A stretch of 64,000 nt of DNA. Origin: Deltaproteobacteria bacterium (lineage in GTDB: Bacteria; Desulfobacterota; Desulfuromonadia; Geobacterales; Geobacteraceae). The notes beneath the pieces are model-generated. The model had not been told where the DNA came from. It searched no databases and worked only from the letters and a program-made list of their open reading frames with translations. The position numbers were made by a program, and so were the translations under genes. Positions 43,308-52,851 of this stretch are shown here, one piece after another; the stretch's first letter is position 1; each line of letters starts with the position of its first letter. The stretch covers positions 1-64,000 of the forward strand of contig JAJZUQ010000012.1 of assembly GCA_021848385.1 (NCBI GenBank), written 5' to 3'.

Positions 43308-45029
43308 ATGGGAGAATTTTTCAAACAGAAAAGAATCGGCGACATCCTGGTGGAGAGGGGGGATTTGACCTCTGACCAGCAGATGTATGCTGCCGACCGC
43401 CAGAAAAACAGCAATGCGCGTTTCGGCGAAATCTGCATCCAGGACGGTCTTGCTACCGAAGAGGCTGTTGCACGGGCATTGGCTGAGCAGTTCGGCATGG
43501 AGTACGTTGATCTTGAGGGTGTCAAGATTGATGATACCATCCTGAATTCCATCACCCCCGACAGTATCTATCGTTACAAGTTCGTCCCCATTGAATTGAA
43601 AGACAACGCTCTTGTCGTGGCCATTTCCGACCCGACCGATGTTGTGACACTTGATGAGCTTGAACTTTTTCTGAACCAGCCTCTCGTCATGAAACTGGCA
43701 ACGGATTCGTCGATTGAGCATGTCCTGAAGCGGGGCGAAGGGACAAGCAGGGTCCTCAAAGAGGTATCCGAGGACTTCATGCTGCAACTGGTAACGGAAA
43801 CCGACAAGGGGGAAGAGGTCCTGTCGGTGGAAACGGTATCCACCGATACCAGCCCTATCATCAAGCTGGTCAACTCTACCGTCCTCGATGCTCTCAACCG
43901 GCGGGCGAGCGATATCCATATCGAGACTGCCCAAGAGGGCGTCATCATCAAATACCGGATTGACGGCGTCCTTTACAAGGCAACTGACCCCATAGACAAC
44001 CACTTTCAAGGCCCTATCATTTCCCGCCTGAAGGTCATGAGCGAGCTGGATATTTCCGAGCGGCGCATCCCCCAGGATGGTCGTTTCAAGGTGAGGATCA
44101 ACGGCAAGTCCATCGATTTCCGGGTTTCCATCATGCCGAGCGCCTTTGGCGAGGACGCGGTCATCCGTATTCTTGACAAGGAGAGCATCGCTACCGACCT
44201 GAAGGGGCTTACCCTGGAAACCCTCGGAATGGCACCAAGGGAGATCAAACGCCTTCGCAAGATGATCCGTGAACCTTACGGCATGGTACTCGTCACGGGT
44301 CCGACCGGTTCGGGGAAGACGACCTCCCTCTACGCTGCCCTGACGGAAATCCACACGGGAGAGGAAAAGATCATCACCATCGAAGATCCGGTCGAATACC
44401 TCCTGCGCGGTATTGTCCAGATTCCGGTGAACGAGAAAAAAGGTCTTACCTTCGCCCGGGGGCTCCGTTCTATCCTGCGGCATGACCCGGACAAGATAAT
44501 GGTCGGCGAGATCCGGGACCCGGAGACGGCACAGATTGCCGTTCAGTCGGCCCTTACCGGTCACCTGGTGTTTACCACGGTGCATGCCAACAATGCCTTT
44601 GATGTCCTGGGGCGTTTCACCCACATGGGGATCGATCCCTACAATTTTGTCTCCTGTCTCAATTGCGTCATGGCCCAGCGACTGGTGCGGAAAATCTGCG
44701 CTAAATGCAAGTATCCGGTATCCATCCCGGACGAGGCTCTGCGGGAATCGGGGATCGATCCCGAGCAGTGCCGTGATGTAACTTTCTACGATGCCAAAGG
44801 GTGCGACGACTGCAATAATACCGGCTATCGCGGCCGTGCGGCCATTGTCGAGCTACTGGACCTCAACGATGAAATTCGTGAACTGATTATCGCCAAGGCA
44901 CCGAATGCCCAGCTTAAACGGGCTGCCAGCGAAGCCGGGACAATCTTTCTGCGCGAATCGGCGGTCGAAAAGGTACTGGCTGGCGAGACCACCCTGCGGG
45001 AGATAAACCGCGTCACCTTTGTGGAGTAA
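43308..45029 (+). CDS. Type II secretion/T4P assembly ATPase (GspE/PilB)
   Basis: [25 protein letters not shown]; tetracysteine CAKCKYP..CDDC. Confidence 0.96.
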   Translation: MGEFFKQKRIGDILVERGDLTSDQQMYAADRQKNSNARFGEICIQDGLATEEAVARALAEQFGMEYVDLEGVKIDDTILNSITPDSIYRYKFVPIELKDNALVVAISDPTDVVTLDELELFLNQPLVMKLATDSSIEHVLKRGEGTSRVLKEVSEDFMLQLVTETDKGEEVLSVETVSTDTSPIIKLVNSTVLDALNRRASDIHIETAQEGVIIKYRIDGVLYKATDPIDNHFQGPIISRLKVMSELDISERRIPQDGRFKVRINGKSIDFRVSIMPSAFGEDAVIRILDKESIATDLKGLTLETLGMAPREIKRLRKMIREPYGMVLVTGPTGSGKTTSLYAALTEIHTGEEKIITIEDPVEYLLRGIVQIPVNEKKGLTFARGLRSILRHDPDKIMVGEIRDPETAQIAVQSALTGHLVFTTVHANNAFDVLGRFTHMGIDPYNFVSCLNCVMAQRLVRKICAKCKYPVSIPDEALRESGIDPEQCRDVTFYDAKGCDDCNNTGYRGRAAIVELLDLNDEIRELIIAKAPNAQLKRAASEAGTIFLRESAVEKVLAGETTLREINRVTFVE

Positions 45030-45031
45030 CC

Positions 45032-45958
45032 ATGTTTTTTGCCCGTAAAGCCATCGGTTTGGAGCTTTGCCAGGAGGGGGCCAGGTTTGTGCTGGTCAGC
45101 GGCAAGCGGAGTCAGCCGCAACTCGACGAGTTCCGCGTCGCCGCCTTCGCTCCCGATACCGTGAAGCTTTCCTACCGGGAGCCGAACGTGCTTAACCAGG
45201 GGGCTTTCGTTGCTGCAATCCGGGAAAATTACCTGCAGCTGCTTACCGGAGTCAGGAAAGTCGCCGTGTCGATTCCCGATGCTGCAGGCCGGGTCATCCT
45301 TCTCGATCTTGAGACGAGGTTCAAGGACAAGAATGAAGGAGCGGATATCATCCGCTGGAAACTGAAGAAGAGTTTTCCTTTTAACGTCAATGAAATGCAC
45401 CTTGATTACCAGATCCTCCAGGAAAAGGAGACCGGTGAGATTTCCGCGCTGGTTTCACTCGTTGCCCGGCAGGTTATCACCCAGTATGAAGACTTGCTGG
45501 GAGAAGCCGGGCTTGAGCCAAACCGCATTGACTTCACCACGTTCAATCTTTACCGGTTATTTGCCTCCCGCTTGGAACTCGTGGAAAACGTGGCCTTTGT
45601 TGTGGCCTATGGCGGTATGTTCAGCATTCTGGTTTTTTCCGGGGGGGAGCTGGTGTTTTACCGGTCCAAAGAACTGCCGGAAGGGAGCCGGGATACTACC
45701 CGCTTTTTTCGGGAAATCAACAGTTCATTCCTGGTATTCCAGGAAAAGCATACCGGTCAGGTTATCGATGAAGTATATTGCGTGTGCGATCCGAACAAAG
45801 CGGCGGAACTTGCCGCCGTGGTCGGTGAGGCCACCGGCCGTGACCCGCTGATCCTCGATGCCGGACGTTTCATAACCCTTCGGTCGGGGCTGGTAGGTGA
45901 TCAGACCATCACGCACCGGCTGAATGCTGCCATCGGTGCCGCGACAAGGAACCTCTGA
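45032..45958 (+). CDS. PilM-like pilus assembly protein (GspL N-terminal-like)
   Basis: AIGLELCQEGARFVLV...; actin-like fold features, followed by PilN/PilO-like genes. Confidence 0.75.
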   Translation: MFFARKAIGLELCQEGARFVLVSGKRSQPQLDEFRVAAFAPDTVKLSYREPNVLNQGAFVAAIRENYLQLLTGVRKVAVSIPDAAGRVILLDLETRFKDKNEGADIIRWKLKKSFPFNVNEMHLDYQILQEKETGEISALVSLVARQVITQYEDLLGEAGLEPNRIDFTTFNLYRLFASRLELVENVAFVVAYGGMFSILVFSGGELVFYRSKELPEGSRDTTRFFREINSSFLVFQEKHTGQVIDEVYCVCDPNKAAELAAVVGEATGRDPLILDAGRFITLRSGLVGDQTITHRLNAAIGAATRNL

Positions 45959-46488
45959 TGCGTTTCGACATCAATCTTGCGACAAGGTATTATATCAATA
46001 CGCGCCAGATCAACCTGGCAGTGGCAGCGGCTGTCATTCTGCTGGGGGTGGCGCTCGCATGGAATATTATAACCTTCACCACTGTATCTTCGGAGATCGG
46101 ACAACTGGTTGCAGACGCGGCGGGCAAGGGCTCCGGTGAGTTGAAGAATGTGTCCCCACAGGAGTATCAGGCTCTCCTGGGCAAGATCAGCGCGGCTAAT
46201 GCCATAATCGCCCGCAAATCCTACAACTGGCTCGGACTTCTCGGTCAGCTTGAGGGGGTAGTGCCCGATGGCGTGTCCATTTCCTCGCTTACTCCCGATA
46301 CCAAAGGTAACGCCCTGGAGATCTCCGGCGTTGCCCTCAATTTCAAGGGACTTCGCACTTTTGTGGAACAACTGGAAGGATCGCGATTTTTTACCGATGT
46401 GTTTCTGGTGAGTCAGTCCGAGAACAAGGTTTCCGATACACAGAAGGGCATCAACTTCTCCATTACGTGCAAGGTGCCGGGTAAATGA
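45958..46488 (+). CDS. PilN-like assembly protein
   Basis: MRFDINLATRYYINTRQINLAVAAAVILLGVALAWNI; SLTPDTKGNALEISGVALNFKGLRTFVEQLEGS. Confidence 0.8.
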   Translation: MRFDINLATRYYINTRQINLAVAAAVILLGVALAWNIITFTTVSSEIGQLVADAAGKGSGELKNVSPQEYQALLGKISAANAIIARKSYNWLGLLGQLEGVVPDGVSISSLTPDTKGNALEISGVALNFKGLRTFVEQLEGSRFFTDVFLVSQSENKVSDTQKGINFSITCKVPGK

Positions 46489-47030
46489 ACGGTAAACTTC
46501 TCTGGGACATCGTTAAATCGAGGCCGAAATCACTGGCAGTGGTACTCCTGCTGGTCATGCTTAATGGCGGCCTGTTTTTCTACAATGCATACTCCCAGCA
46601 ACCGCGTCTGCAAAACCTGCGTCAGCAATGGGCGGAAAAGCGGCGGGCCGGCGTCGGGGTCCGTGATGCAGCGGGAATTTACCGCCAAGGGACCGGCGAC
46701 CTTGCCACGTGGCGGGGACGGATAGCACCCAAGAAGGATTTCGCCCGGGTAATCGGTACCCTTTTTGACATGGCTTCCAGCAGTTCCCTGAAGGTCGGTG
46801 CCGTCAGTTACCGGCCGGTGCCGATCAAACAGGACAATCTGCTTGCCTTCACGATCAGTTTCAGTGCCTCGGGAAAGTACGCCGCGGTCAAAAGTTTCAT
46901 TGCCGACCTGATGCGCACCAAAGAGATACTGACCTTGGACAATGTCACGTTGTCCAGTACCAAAACGACCGAAGAAGCTATTGACATGAAGATCGAACTC
47001 ACGGCGTATTTCAAGACGGAGGGGGCATGA
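46485..47030 (+). CDS. PilO-like assembly protein
   Basis: One TM, coiled coil, ISFSASGKYAAVKSFIADLMRTKEILTLDNVTL. Confidence 0.75.
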   Translation: MNGKLLWDIVKSRPKSLAVVLLLVMLNGGLFFYNAYSQQPRLQNLRQQWAEKRRAGVGVRDAAGIYRQGTGDLATWRGRIAPKKDFARVIGTLFDMASSSSLKVGAVSYRPVPIKQDNLLAFTISFSASGKYAAVKSFIADLMRTKEILTLDNVTLSSTKTTEEAIDMKIELTAYFKTEGA

Positions 47031-47638
47031 ACCGGCAGAAGCTGGCTCTGGCCATACTGCTCGGCATATTTGCCGTCGCGCTGGTTGTCAGTTACTACCG
47101 GATGCCGCGACAGAAGACAGTAGCCCGGCTTACCTATACGCAAGGTTCGCGGGCTGAGGCCAAGCGGCCCGGCACTGCCCAGCAGCCGGACGATACCAGG
47201 CTTCATCTGGACCTGCTGGACCGTGAACAGCCCCAATTTGCCGGCTTCAGGCGCAACATCTTCAAGCCTCTATTCCATGAGGAAGTGAAGTTTCCGGGGG
47301 GACAGTCACCCCGTCCCATGACGATTCCCCTTCCGCCGCCACCTCCACCTCTGCCACCCCAGCCCGCTCCGCTTCCCCAGGTAGCGCAGCCCACGCCCCT
47401 GCAACAGGATATGGCGCGTTTCACGTTCCTCGGCTTTTTGAAGAAGGACGCACTCAAGATAATTTTTCTCGCCAAGGATAAGGATATTTTCCTCGTCAAA
47501 AAGGGTGATAAACTGGCAGGCAGGTACGAGGTAACCAGCATCACCGACGAGGCACTGATAATCCAGGTACAGGGTAATGGCGGCGAAATTGTCATCCCCC
47601 TCACGGAAAACCGGGCGCTCAGTGCTCCGCGCAGCTAA
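47027..47638 (+). CDS. GspC/PilP-like protein
   Basis: TM, Pro-rich linker, FTFLGFLKKDALKIIFLAKDKDIFLVKKGDKLAGRYEVTSI. Confidence 0.7.
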   Translation: MNRQKLALAILLGIFAVALVVSYYRMPRQKTVARLTYTQGSRAEAKRPGTAQQPDDTRLHLDLLDREQPQFAGFRRNIFKPLFHEEVKFPGGQSPRPMTIPLPPPPPPLPPQPAPLPQVAQPTPLQQDMARFTFLGFLKKDALKIIFLAKDKDIFLVKKGDKLAGRYEVTSITDEALIIQVQGNGGEIVIPLTENRALSAPRS

Positions 47639-47684
47639 GTTTGCCGTCCCGTTGAACTCAGCTCCGGGCCGGAAGTCCAAGGAG

Positions 47685-50147
47685 ATGCATCGCATGCAAT
47701 TGTTACGGAAAATATTCCTGTTGTGCTGCCTGATGTCACTGGTGGGTGGATGTGCCGCCGGCCGTTCCGCCTTCAACAGGGGGGAAGATCTGGAGCAGCA
47801 GGGTAAACTTGATGAGGCGGTGCTCAAGTATGCCGAAGCAACAACGGAGAATCCGTCCGTTGCGGAATACCGGGTCCGTTTTCTGAAGGCCGGTGTGGAG
47901 GCTGCGAAGAAGCATCAGAAGAGTGGTGACACCTTTCTGGAGGCAAAAAATTACGATGAGGCCCTTCGCGAGTACCAGACCGCCTTTACCCTCGATCCTT
48001 CCCTTGAAATCGCCCGCCAGCAGGCCGACCTGGTCCTGAAGCTGCGCAGTTCCCAGGCTTTTTACAAGGAAGGCGAAGATTTTGAAAAGGGGCACAAGGT
48101 TCGCGAGGCGCTCCGTTCCTACAAGAAGGCGGCCGATCTCGATCCCGGAAACAAGGAAGCCCGTGATGGCGTGGAACGGCTGGTCAAGGCCCGCCGTCTC
48201 AGGATGGACGGCTTCGAGCTCAACCTCAAGTCCAACAAGCCGATCACCCTCAAGTTCAAGGATGCCAAGATCAAAGAGGTCTTTACCATTCTGTCCCAGC
48301 TTTCCGGGATCAATTTCGTCTTTGACGAAGGGGTCAAGGACCAGAACGTCAGTGTCTTTCTGGAAAATGCCACGTTTAACCAGGCCCTCGACATTCTTCT
48401 GAGCATCAACAAATTGAGCAAGAAGGTACTCAACGAGAACACCATTATCGTCTATCCCCGCACGCCGGATAAGGCGAAGCAGTATGAAGAGCTGATGGTG
48501 AAGACGTTCTACCTCAACAAGCTGGAAGCGAAAAAGGCGGTCAACCTGATCCGCACCATGCTCCAGGTCAAGAAAATCTACGTGAACGAGGAAATGAACG
48601 CCCTGGTTATCAGGGACACCGCAGACGTCATCGAAGTGGCACGCAAGATCATTGAGGCCAACGACGTCCCCGATGCGGAGGTAGTGCTCGATGTGGAGGT
48701 GGTGGAGATTGCCAAGAACAAGGCCGACAGTTTCGGCCTTGCATTGAGCAAGTACAATGTCAGCCTCAATACCTTGGCACCGGGGGTCGGTGGAGCGGCT
48801 GGACAATTCCTTTCCGACACGTTCACGCCTGCAACAACAACCACTACGGCGACCACAGGCACAACAACAACTACCCAGCAAACGACTTCCTCGTCTCTGC
48901 TCAATGTCTTCAACTGGCGCGGCTTCGGCGGTTTCATCACCGTGCCGAACGCCACCTTCAACTTCGGCAAGACCCTGGCCAACGGCGAGTCCCTGGCCAA
49001 TCCCAAGCTCCGGGTCAAGAACCGTGAGAAAGCCAAGTTTAACGTCGGTACCCGGGTGCCGATCACCACTACCTCGTCACCCACTGGCGGTGGTGTCTCC
49101 GTCAACGTCCAGTACGTGGATGTGGGGGTGAAACTGAACGCCGAGCCTACCATCCAGCTGAACAACGACATCAGCATCAAGCTGAGCCTGGAGGTCAGTT
49201 CCATCCTCTCCCGCGACAAAGTGGGGGATAGTTCATCACTTACCACCGTCGTCACCATCGGTACCCGCAACCTGGACACGGTGCTGAACCTCAAGGATGG
49301 GGAAACCAGCATCATCGGCGGCCTCATCCAGGACAACAAGAGCACCAGCAAGAAGAAAATCTGGCTCCTGGGGGATATCCCGATTCTCGGCTCGCTGTTG
49401 GGGAGCACCGACAATTCCAACGATAAGACGGAACTGGTGTTGGCCATAACCCCCCGTCTCGTGCGGGGGATAACCGTTCCGGATGCGGATGTCTCCTCAT
49501 TCTGGTCCGGCAGGGAAGACGAACCGGTTGTGGGCAGGCTCTATACGTCTTTCCATGATTCGGACGCGGAAGCTCTCCCGGCAGCTGCGGGGCAGCCTGT
49601 TGCGGCACAGAAGGCGGGCGGGGCGGCAACTCCTCCCCTACCGGGAGACGCAAAACAGCCTGCATCTCCGGCAGCACAAAAGGCGGCAGAGCAACCGACG
49701 GTGCCGGCTCCTGTTCCCGCTCCCGCACCACCCGAACGGGTCATGCTGAACCTTCTGACCCCGCCTACAGTCAAGGTTAACGACCAGTTCAGAGCCGAGA
49801 TAAAGGTCTCCGATGCGAAGAATCTCTACAATGCGCCGTTCACCCTGGTATACGATCCGCTTTTTGTCGACTTTGTCGGCATTGAGGAGGGTCCGTTCCT
49901 GAAGAGTGACGGGAGACAGACCATCTTCAAATCTGTCCCGGACGCGAAGAACGGGCAGGTGGCCGTAACCCTCGGACGGGTTGGGGATGTGCCCGGTGTC
50001 ACCGGTGCGGGGACCATCGCTACCGCTATCTTCAAGGCAAAGAACCGGGGGCCGGCGAGCCTCGGCTTCATCAACGCCAATTTTGTGGCGGCCGGCGGGA
50101 AACCTGTCGAAACACTCCCCTACAATACTGCGGTTGAGGTACAATAG
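47685..50147 (+). CDS. GspD-family secretin lipoprotein with N-terminal TPR-like repeats and C-terminal cohesin-like domain
   Basis: Lipobox VGGC; secretin signatures NGESLANPKLRVKNREKAKFNVGTRVPITTTSS and GLIQDNKSTSKKKIWLLGDIPILGSLLG; C-terminal VKVNDQFRAEIKVSDAKNLYNAPFTLVYDPLFVDFVGIEEG... Confidence 0.9.
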   Translation: MHRMQLLRKIFLLCCLMSLVGGCAAGRSAFNRGEDLEQQGKLDEAVLKYAEATTENPSVAEYRVRFLKAGVEAAKKHQKSGDTFLEAKNYDEALREYQTAFTLDPSLEIARQQADLVLKLRSSQAFYKEGEDFEKGHKVREALRSYKKAADLDPGNKEARDGVERLVKARRLRMDGFELNLKSNKPITLKFKDAKIKEVFTILSQLSGINFVFDEGVKDQNVSVFLENATFNQALDILLSINKLSKKVLNENTIIVYPRTPDKAKQYEELMVKTFYLNKLEAKKAVNLIRTMLQVKKIYVNEEMNALVIRDTADVIEVARKIIEANDVPDAEVVLDVEVVEIAKNKADSFGLALSKYNVSLNTLAPGVGGAAGQFLSDTFTPATTTTTATTGTTTTTQQTTSSSLLNVFNWRGFGGFITVPNATFNFGKTLANGESLANPKLRVKNREKAKFNVGTRVPITTTSSPTGGGVSVNVQYVDVGVKLNAEPTIQLNNDISIKLSLEVSSILSRDKVGDSSSLTTVVTIGTRNLDTVLNLKDGETSIIGGLIQDNKSTSKKKIWLLGDIPILGSLLGSTDNSNDKTELVLAITPRLVRGITVPDADVSSFWSGREDEPVVGRLYTSFHDSDAEALPAAAGQPVAAQKAGGAATPPLPGDAKQPASPAAQKAAEQPTVPAPVPAPAPPERVMLNLLTPPTVKVNDQFRAEIKVSDAKNLYNAPFTLVYDPLFVDFVGIEEGPFLKSDGRQTIFKSVPDAKNGQVAVTLGRVGDVPGVTGAGTIATAIFKAKNRGPASLGFINANFVAAGGKPVETLPYNTAVEVQ

Positions 50148-50159
50148 CCTGGCGCTACC

Positions 50160-50654
50160 ATGAAGATTCCGGGACTGAACAGCCGGGGCCTGAGCCTCAT
50201 CGAACTGGTGGTGACCGTTACCATTCTCGCCATACTGGCCGCTGTCGTTCTGCCGTCGGCAGAGATGACGGCAAAAAGGTTGAAAGAACTCGAGTTACGG
50301 CGCGAGCTGCGAACTATGAGAACCGCCCTGGATGATTTTAAAAAGACCTATGACAAGGCGGTGGACGAAAAAAAGATAGTCGCTTCCATGAACAAGTCCG
50401 GGTATCCTGAGACCTTGCAACAGATGGTGGAGGGGTACGATTTCGGCGGAGCGCTTAATTACAAGAAGAAATTTCTCCGCAGGATTCCTGTTGACCCGTT
50501 CAATCCCCCAAAGCCCGGCGAGGAGCCGAAGTGGGGGCTCCGTTCCTACACTGATGAGCCTGATTCTACCAGCTGGGGGGGGGAGGATGTGTATGATATT
50601 TATTCCCTCAGTGAAGAGACGGCAATCGACGGGTCACACTATAAGGATTGGTAA
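50160..50654 (+). CDS. Type II pseudopilin
   Basis: Prepilin motif RGLSLIELVVTVTILAILAAVVLP. Confidence 0.9.
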   Translation: MKIPGLNSRGLSLIELVVTVTILAILAAVVLPSAEMTAKRLKELELRRELRTMRTALDDFKKTYDKAVDEKKIVASMNKSGYPETLQQMVEGYDFGGALNYKKKFLRRIPVDPFNPPKPGEEPKWGLRSYTDEPDSTSWGGEDVYDIYSLSEETAIDGSHYKDW

Positions 50655-50657
50655 AAA

Positions 50658-51062
50658 ATGGCGACAAGGTTATTGAAACAACAGAAAGGCTTCACGCTCA
50701 TCGAGCTGATGATCGTCATAACCATAATCGGCATACTCGCAGCCATCGCCGTTCCCAATTACCAGGTGGGGGTGATCAAGGCACGGGAAGCGGTACTCAG
50801 TGAAGCCCTCTTCAACTTTCGCAATACCATCGAGCAGTTCAATGCCGACCAGGGGAAATACCCCGATACGCTCCAGGACCTCGTGGACAAGAAATATTTC
50901 CGCGCACTGCCGATAGACCCGTTCACCAGGAAAAACGATACCTGGGTGACAGAGGCACCACCTGCTCCGGCCGACGGAAGCGAAGTCAAGGGCTCAATTT
51001 ATGACGTGCACAGTGGTTCCAATCTGATCGGCACCAATGGTGTTCCGTACAATGAGTGGTAG
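50658..51062 (+). CDS. GspG-like type II pseudopilin
   Basis: KGFTLIELMIVITIIGILAAIAVPNY; may correspond to OxpG-type pseudopilins of Geobacter. Confidence 0.9.
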   Translation: MATRLLKQQKGFTLIELMIVITIIGILAAIAVPNYQVGVIKAREAVLSEALFNFRNTIEQFNADQGKYPDTLQDLVDKKYFRALPIDPFTRKNDTWVTEAPPAPADGSEVKGSIYDVHSGSNLIGTNGVPYNEW

Positions 51063-51103
51063 CGGGCAGGGCGGTATTACGGAGGCAATTAAACATATCC
51101 TTG

Positions 51104-51213
51104 GTAGGGGCTAGGTCTGCCTCGCCCAATCTGGGCACGGCACACCGTGACCCTACATCAGGGTTGTCATGTTTAAATGCCGGATTAATAACGCCTTCGA
51201 TGTGTGCCGTGCC
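51104..51213. repeat. Palindromic REP/MITE-like intergenic element
   Basis: 53-nt imperfect palindrome gtaggggc...gaccctac (51104-51156) plus 12-bp perfect inverted pair GGCACGGCACAC (51134-51145)/GTGTGCCGTGCC (51202-51213). Confidence 0.65.
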
Positions 51214-51246
51214 ATGGAGTTCTTCGAAACGTTCAAAGGATGATTA

Positions 51247-51918
51247 ATGATTCAGCTGCATAATGTATTCATGTCCTATCAGAAGGAAGTCACCGCCCTC
51301 CACGGCATCAACCTCCGCGTTCCGCGAGGGGAGTTCATCTTTCTCACCGGCCCGTCGGGTGCCGGAAAGTCGACGCTTTTGCGGTTGCTCTACGCAGGAC
51401 TCACCCCCACCAGAGGGCAGGTGGTGATTGACGGCCAGAATGTGACCCGCATGACGCGATCCCAGATTCCCTATCTGCGACGCTCCATCGGTGTGGTGTT
51501 CCAGGATTTCAAGCTCCTTCCCAACCGGACGGTGCTGGAGAATGTTGCCATAACCCTTGAGGTACTCGGCTGGGGGAAGCAGGACATCAACAAGAAGGTG
51601 TACCACATCCTTAAACAGATGGGGCTTGAGCACAAAATCAACGCCACTCCCCTCAGATTGTCCGGCGGCGAACAGCAGCGGGTTGCCCTGGCGCGTGCCC
51701 TGGTGAACGACCCGAAGATCCTGTTGGCAGACGAGCCGACCGGCAACCTGGACGAGGAAAACAAGGATCTCATCCTGAATATATTCAAGGACGCCAATAT
51801 CCGGGGGACCACGGTGGTCGTAGCAACCCACGACAAGCGGCTGATAGAGAACTCCCACAAACGGATAGTCTCTCTTGATAAAGGAAAGATCGTGGAGGGG
51901 TCCGATGCCGGTCAATAA
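51247..51918 (+). CDS. ftsE: Cell division ATP-binding protein FtsE
   Basis: ABC ATPase; LTGPSGAGKSTLLRLLYAGL, LSGGEQQRVALARALVNDPKILLADEPTGNLD. Confidence 0.96.
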   Translation: MIQLHNVFMSYQKEVTALHGINLRVPRGEFIFLTGPSGAGKSTLLRLLYAGLTPTRGQVVIDGQNVTRMTRSQIPYLRRSIGVVFQDFKLLPNRTVLENVAITLEVLGWGKQDINKKVYHILKQMGLEHKINATPLRLSGGEQQRVALARALVNDPKILLADEPTGNLDEENKDLILNIFKDANIRGTTVVVATHDKRLIENSHKRIVSLDKGKIVEGSDAGQ

Positions 51919-52849
51919 GCCGCTCAAACGGCCCAAACTTGCCAATGAAGGGGTTGTTGGCAGGTCCACATTCTTTGTCAACAGGGCGCTCCTCAATATC
52001 CGGCAGAACATCTTCGTTAATCTGGTAACCATCGGAACGATTACTCTGGCAATTCTCATCATTTCTCTGTTCATGCTCGTTTTTGTCAACCTGGAAGGGG
52101 TGTCGAACGACTGGAGCAAACGGGTACAGGTGACGGCCTACTTCGAGCAGGAGCTCTCGCCTCCGGAACTTGCCACCCTGAAGTCTCTTGTGCAGGCCAT
52201 ACCGGGTACGGACCGGGTAACGTATGTCAGCAAGGAGGAAGCATTCAAACGCTTCCGTGAGCGTCTCAAGGGGCAGGAACTTCTTCTGGAGGGAATTACC
52301 ACCGATGTTCTCCCTTCTTCGGTTGAGATCAGCCTGAAAAGCGCCAGCCGGAACAGCGATGCCATTTCAGCCTATGTTGCCCGGCTCAAGAAGGTTCCCG
52401 GCGTAACCGAGGTGCAGTATGGGGAAGAATGGGTGCAGCGCTACACGACCTTTATGAACTTCATGCGGATGGCCGGTCTGCTCCTTGGGAGTTTCCTGTT
52501 TCTCGCTGTAGTGTTCATCGTTTCCAATACCATCAAGCTGACCATCTACTCCCGCAAAGAGGAACTGGAGATTCTCGGACTTGTGGGTGCGACCCGATTC
52601 TTCATCAAGGCACCGTTCCTCATCGAAGGTATCCTGCAAGGTGCGGCCGGTGCCGGACTGGCTCTGGTTATCCTTACAGGGTGTTACTACGCCTTTCTCC
52701 ACAATGCGGGTAATTTCCTCTCCTTCAATCCTGCTGCCTCAGGGCTGGCTTTTCTGCCGCCGGTCCATATTGCGGGTTTATTCGTCAGCGGGGTACTGCT
52801 GGGGTTCATTGGCAGTATCACTTCTCTCAAGCGTTTCGTCAGCGTCTGA
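51905..52849 (+). CDS. ftsX: Cell division permease-like protein FtsX
   Basis: Four TMs; overlaps ftsE; FtsX extracellular domain. Confidence 0.94.
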   Translation: MPVNKPLKRPKLANEGVVGRSTFFVNRALLNIRQNIFVNLVTIGTITLAILIISLFMLVFVNLEGVSNDWSKRVQVTAYFEQELSPPELATLKSLVQAIPGTDRVTYVSKEEAFKRFRERLKGQELLLEGITTDVLPSSVEISLKSASRNSDAISAYVARLKKVPGVTEVQYGEEWVQRYTTFMNFMRMAGLLLGSFLFLAVVFIVSNTIKLTIYSRKEELEILGLVGATRFFIKAPFLIEGILQGAAGAGLALVILTGCYYAFLHNAGNFLSFNPAASGLAFLPPVHIAGLFVSGVLLGFIGSITSLKRFVSV

Positions 52850-52851
52850 CC

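Noticed and set aside
43257-44624. 455-aa minus-strand ORF
   Set aside because: Antisense to the GspE/PilB ATPase; spurious
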